From an uncultured Flammeovirgaceae bacterium (GTDB taxonomy: Bacteria; Bacteroidota; Bacteroidia; Cytophagales; Cyclobacteriaceae), in the NCBI GenBank assembly GCA_946886805.1, contig CAMPJM010000212.1, positions 1-6,889 of the forward strand: a DNA stretch of 6,889 bases, written 5' to 3'. A program made the position numbers and the translations under genes. Below are positions 4,572 to 6,889 of this stretch, piece after piece; within the stretch, counting starts at the first letter, position 1, and each line of letters opens with the position of its first letter. Under the pieces are notes generated by a model. It had not been told where the DNA came from, made no database searches, and saw nothing but the letters and a program-made list of their open reading frames with translations.

Positions 4572-5147
4572 ATGCCCATAGAGACAGAATATATCGAGTT
4601 CCAGATATTGAATAAGAGCAAATTCTTAGACTTAAAAAGAGTATATGAATTAATCTCCAAATCAAAAAATAGTGGACGGCCAAAGGAAGGTTCGTACTGG
4701 TTAAAAGAATTTCCGGATTACTCTCTTAAGGAATTCTACTTTGCCGACACAGATTTGCGACCTGATTTTGAAACAGCAAATGATGAAGGCGGTGTTTGGC
4801 ATTTCTATTCACTTACTAATTTACTGCAAACGGACTTAGATGTCGAACTGAAGGAATGCAGGGAAATAAAAGAAGATTATGGAGTTTTAGAATTCAGTGC
4901 TTATGGATATCCATATGGAGGAATAACTGGACTTACGATGTTTCTAAGCTCCTTTGATTGTAAAGCGACAATAATCAATGAAGGCGGCGGAATTTATAAA
5001 GTGACTTGGGTAACGGATACTGAATTCGAGCTTGAACAAATAAATAAAACGCCTGCCAATAATGCATCAAAAACAATGGCAGGGCCTTCTGCTCAAGCAA
5101 ACTTCAAACCATTAAACAAATTTTGGTCTTGGCTGAAAGGCCGGTAG
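4572..5147 (+). CDS. Soluble protein of unknown function
   Basis: 191 residues from the ATG at 4572 (MPIETEYIEFQIL). A TTG at 4557 in the same frame is possible but less likely. There is no signal peptide or membrane helix. The protein has a helical N-terminal region with KSKFLDLKRVYELISKSK, then a mixed strand region rich in aromatic residues (DYSLKEFYFADTDLRPDF, GGVWHFYSLTNLL), a glycine/tyrosine loop (EFSAYGYPYGGITGLTMFL), and a strand pair GGGIYKVTWVTDTEFELEQI. The last ~35 residues (NKTPANNASKTMAGPSAQAN...) look disordered and end in a tryptophan-containing basic tail. I do not recognise a family; an immunity-type or ligand-binding alpha/beta fold is conceivable but not supported. Confidence 0.8.
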   Translation: MPIETEYIEFQILNKSKFLDLKRVYELISKSKNSGRPKEGSYWLKEFPDYSLKEFYFADTDLRPDFETANDEGGVWHFYSLTNLLQTDLDVELKECREIKEDYGVLEFSAYGYPYGGITGLTMFLSSFDCKATIINEGGGIYKVTWVTDTEFELEQINKTPANNASKTMAGPSAQANFKPLNKFWSWLKGR

Positions 5148-5180
5148 CACTTAACCGCCACTGTTTTTTATGCGAGACGC

Positions 5181-5200
5181 TACTGTCTCACAAAACGATT
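5181..5200 (+). repeat. Array repeat, copy 6 (plus orientation)
   Basis: Reads TACTGTCTCACAAAACGATT, an exact consensus match. It lies 33 bp after the stop of the preceding gene and about 120 bp before the start at 5322, the longest leader among the plus-strand copies. Confidence 0.9.
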
Positions 5201-5276
5201 GATATCCCAGAGAATTCGATAGTATATTATAACGGTATTTATAAAATTTTAAATTAGTACTTCATCTAGTGGATGT

Positions 5277-5294
5277 ATGGCCGACTTAGGCCAT
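5277..5294 (+). promoter_or_regulatory. 18 bp palindrome upstream of the TIMP-like gene
   Basis: Reads ATGGCCGACTTAGGCCAT, perfect 6 bp arms around a 6 bp centre, 27 bp before the preferred start. It is related to the palindrome at 746-763 (minus). A second GGCCAT occurs at 5308-5313 in GTTGGCCATTATTT. It may be an operator; the arrangement supports starting the gene at 5322 rather than at the ATG inside this palindrome. Confidence 0.4.
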
Positions 5295-5321
5295 ATCATT
5301 GTGGTTGGCCATTATTTCATT

Positions 5322-5873
5322 ATGATACAATACAATCTGATATTCATATTTCTGATGATCTGGCAACTTCCAGCCTCAGCCTGTGATTGCTCTAGAATTA
5401 GAAATTTGACGGAAACACAAAGCGCTTCATTTGAAGAATCTGACTTAGTGGTTATTGCCAGTGTTGAATCTGTTGGGGAAAGTATGAGATATCAATCTCA
5501 AGGATGGTTTAACAATAAAATTTTTGAAGTAGAAGTAACCGAAAATTTCAAAGGAGCTAAGGTTGGAGAAGTTTTAAAAGGACATGCTTTAACAAGCTGC
5601 TCAGGATATCCAGACACTGGACTTTGGTTGATTTATGCCAATATAGATGATGAAGGATTAATTTCCTTCTCTACTTGTGGTTTGTCAAGAGCATTTCACA
5701 AGCCAGAACAAATTTATTATGATGAATATACAGCTAGACCTCCAACTAAGGAGGAGTTAGAAAACCCACAGCCAAATGACGATTTGGACTGGGCGATTGA
5801 ACAGGCAAACGTTAAACTCACGGCTGCTAAAGACTTGAAGGAGGAAGTCCTTTGGTTGAGGTCTATGAGATAA
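5322..5873 (+). CDS. TIMP/NTR-like secreted protein
   Basis: 183 residues from the ATG at 5322. Residues 1-20 (MIQYNLIFIFLMIWQLPASA) form a signal peptide cut before Cys21, giving a mature N-terminus CDCS. This C-x-C start is followed by an ADVVF-like strand (ESDLVVIASVESV), then IFEVEVTENFKG, the T-x-C segment at Cys93, an LWLIYA strand, and Cys119 in STCGLSR. Four cysteines (21, 23, 93, 119) and this order fit bacterial tissue-inhibitor-of-metalloproteinase/NTR-like domains of the envelope; the two N-terminal cysteines would pair with the later ones. The tail (~135-183) is charged and helical. The protease or partner is unknown. Alternative starts are ATG 5277, inside the palindrome, and ATG 5355. 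Cys21 could alternatively be lipidated (ASAC), though the lipobox is poor. Confidence 0.87.
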   Translation: MIQYNLIFIFLMIWQLPASACDCSRIRNLTETQSASFEESDLVVIASVESVGESMRYQSQGWFNNKIFEVEVTENFKGAKVGEVLKGHALTSCSGYPDTGLWLIYANIDDEGLISFSTCGLSRAFHKPEQIYYDEYTARPPTKEELENPQPNDDLDWAIEQANVKLTAAKDLKEEVLWLRSMR

Positions 5874-5885
5874 AAAGCTGATAAT

Positions 5886-6002
5886 ATGCGCCATCAAGTC
5901 ATGTGATTTCAAGGGAATCGAAGACCTTGAAGCACTTGGAAAGTTCAATGCATTATTTACCTTTAGTAGATGAAAATTCTTAAGCCTGGGAACGTGGCGT
6001 TA
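5886..6002 (+). repeat. 117 bp imperfect nested inverted repeat, attC-like
   Basis: The outer arms are ATGCGCCA (5886-5893) and TGGCGTTA (5995-6002). An inner stem is CAAGT (5895-5899) with ACTTG (5934-5938), and the innermost is TTCAAGG (5908-5914) with CCTTGAA (5925-5931) around a 10 nt loop. The right outer arm runs directly into array repeat copy 7 (TGGCGTTACTGTCTC). A plausible -33/-7 pair, TTGG (5936-5939) and TACCTTTA (5958-5965), lies inside; this is near the Bacteroidota TAnnTTTG consensus. Confidence 0.4.
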
Positions 6003-6020
6003 CTGTCTCACAAAACTATA
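6001..6020 (+). repeat. Array repeat, copy 7 (plus orientation)
   Basis: Reads TACTGTCTCACAAAACTATA, identical to the consensus for 16 bases and then diverging. It lies 18 bp before the start codon at 6039. Divergence in the 3' end marks the core as TACTGTCTCAYAAAAC. Confidence 0.88.
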
Positions 6021-6038
6021 TGTTGTGGTGCATTTAGA

Positions 6039-6533
6039 ATGAAAACCAAAGCTAAAATAGTATTGATAGTTATTTCATTAACTCTATCATCTTGTAAATC
6101 GACACTTGAATCCATTAAAACGTGCAATGATCTGCAAGCAAGTATTGAGTTTGTTGTTGACTATATTAACAATTGTGTTGACGGATCAAATGAAATTAAT
6201 GTAGATGAAAAAGCTGAATTTGATATTGAAACTAAGACACTGACTATATACATGGGTAAATCAGCTGATGAATATTATCAAAAATGGGAAATACCTTTAG
6301 CCGAACTTGATCCAAGAAGTATAAATCTTGACGATACTGAACTAAGTGGTAACAAAGTGACCGTTTATACGAATGACAGAAAGGAGAAAATAAAATATTA
6401 TAAAGATGGAAAACTTATATCAACAACGGAACAGAGTAATTATTACTTGGGCTTTTGTTGGAAGAAAAATAAAGAAAAACAATATTTTATTGAGTCGTAT
6501 AGACGAGCGATAATACTGAGTAAAAGTGATTAA
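6039..6533 (+). CDS. Lipoprotein of unknown function
   Basis: 164 residues from the ATG at 6039. The longer frame from 5970 is rejected because its extra 23 codons are translated from the junction and array repeat, while 6039 gives a clean lipoprotein signal: MKTKAKIVLIVISLTLSSC, with lipobox LSSC and Cys19 as the acylation site. Further cysteines at IKTCND and NNCVDG are near the mature N-terminus and could bond. The middle is strand-rich (KTLTIYMGKSADEYYQKWEI, KVTVYTNDRKEKIKYYKDG), followed by a C-terminal FCWKKNKEKQYFIESYRRAI. I do not recognise the family. Role probably at the outer membrane or periplasm. Confidence 0.85.
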   Translation: MKTKAKIVLIVISLTLSSCKSTLESIKTCNDLQASIEFVVDYINNCVDGSNEINVDEKAEFDIETKTLTIYMGKSADEYYQKWEIPLAELDPRSINLDDTELSGNKVTVYTNDRKEKIKYYKDGKLISTTEQSNYYLGFCWKKNKEKQYFIESYRRAIILSKSD

Positions 6534-6551
6534 AACGGATCATAATTGAGT

Positions 6552-6571
6552 TACTGTCTCACAAAACGATA
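6552..6571 (+). repeat. Array repeat, copy 8 (plus orientation)
   Basis: Reads TACTGTCTCACAAAACGATA, one base from the consensus. It lies 18 bp after the stop of the lipoprotein gene and 17 bp before the TTG start of the last gene. The gap from the preceding stop is too short to hold a long hairpin, so the repeat can occur without one. Confidence 0.88.
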
Positions 6572-6588
6572 ATTAAGGATAAAAAACG

Positions 6589-6889
6589 TTGACTTTGAAA
6601 GTATACATAGGCCCATTTTTACTCCTAATTTTTACAGGTTTACTAGCCATTTCCCTCATTTATTTCAATTGGATTGAAGATACAGCAACCAAAATAACGA
6701 TAGCGATTAGCCTTTTAGGTTTAGGTTTTGGTGGCTTTCAGCTGTGGTTCAGTGAGATAAAAGCTGATACACGTAGGCAATGGGATATAAGATATCAAGC
6801 CTACAAGGAGCTTATTAAAGCAACTGAAATTATTCCTGAAATTATAAATATTGAAAAGGGTAATAGTTCAGAAAGTAATCCTCATGGCC
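6589..6889 (+). CDS. Membrane-anchored protein, unknown function (partial, N-terminal 100 residues)
   Basis: The gene runs off the right edge. A stop at 6580-6582 forces a TTG start, at 6589 (LTLKVYIGPF) or 6595; AAGGAT lies upstream at 6575-6580. Two hydrophobic helices, residues ~5-24 (YIGPFLLLIFTGLLAISLIY) and ~32-52 (TKITIAISLLGLGFGGFQLW), are followed by a charged helical region, SEIKADTRRQWDIRYQAYKE, probably cytoplasmic. This layout, two N-terminal helices plus a helical EIK..TRR..D.RYQAY segment, is common in small accessory membrane proteins, some of them defence-associated, but the rest of the protein is missing and I cannot assign it. Confidence 0.75.
   Translation, partial: MTLKVYIGPFLLLIFTGLLAISLIYFNWIEDTATKITIAISLLGLGFGGFQLWFSEIKADTRRQWDIRYQAYKELIKATEIIPEIINIEKGNSSESNPHG

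Noticed and set aside
4574..4590. CTGTCTC on the minus strand near the start of the 4572 gene
   Set aside because: Only seven bases match the array repeat, it lies in coding sequence and lacks the AAAACGAT half; chance is sufficient.
5757..5948. Minus-strand open frame across the end of the TIMP-like gene
   Set aside because: It is antisense to coding sequence and to the structured junction, with low-complexity content.
127..6571. CRISPR array
   Set aside because: The repeats are 0.3-1.6 kb apart, occur in both orientations and alternate with genes, so there are no uniform spacers.
127..6571. Classical integron cassette array with canonical attC sites
   Set aside because: Spacers with attC-like size exist, but consistent RYYYAAC/GTTRRRY core pairs are not found at each junction, some junctions (for example 6534-6551) are too short, the orientation flips, and no IntI is in view.

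Overview
The window is AT-rich. Its protein style fits Bacteroidota, probably a marine or soil Cytophagales/Flavobacteriia-type genome. It shows short LLSC/LSSC lipoboxes, a WG-repeat lipoprotein, a TIMP/NTR-like secreted protein and an ADP-ribosylation/crystallin-J1-type small protein. Shine-Dalgarno signals are poor and TGA is used as a stop. No ribosomal, tRNA, replication or metabolic gene is present, nor any transposase or integrase. The assignment to Bacteroidota is an inference from protein style.

Layout: two head-to-head blocks of small single genes. The left block, 1-3082, is read on the minus strand: a partial crystallin-J1-like protein, a four-helix membrane protein, a WG-repeat lipoprotein, a two-helix membrane protein with an extracytoplasmic domain, and a small lipoprotein. 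The strand switches near 3082-3090, next to a decayed 5' fragment of what looks like a secreted alpha/beta-hydrolase (about 3106-3434). The right block, 3537-6889, is read on the plus strand: an acidic soluble protein, a small two-helix protein with a coiled-coil tail, an unrecognised soluble protein, a TIMP/NTR-like secreted protein, a lipoprotein, and a membrane-anchored protein cut by the window end. The genes do not overlap and are separated by roughly 75-300 bp, unlike an operon.

The most striking feature is a ~20 bp repeat, consensus TACTGTCTCAYAAAACGATT. It occurs eight times, with one further degenerate copy, and it always points in the transcription direction of the gene just downstream: minus-oriented at 127-146, 1660-1679 and 2607-2626, plus-oriented at 4188-4207, 4472-4491, 5181-5200, 6001-6020 and 6552-6571. 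The genes behind the copies are unrelated, so the repeat is not explained by gene duplication. At some junctions the DNA just before the repeat can form long imperfect hairpins of attC-like size (4087-4180, 5886-6002). Another ~28 bp sequence is shared between two junctions (831-859 minus, 4079-4106 plus).

Reading: this looks like an array of mobile single-gene cassettes, analogous to an integron cassette array but with a conserved element at the 5' edge of each unit and no recombinase in view. Alternatives are a shared 5' regulatory leader or remnants of an insertion-sequence end. Most products are predicted membrane, secreted or lipidated proteins of unknown role, as is common for accessory cassettes.
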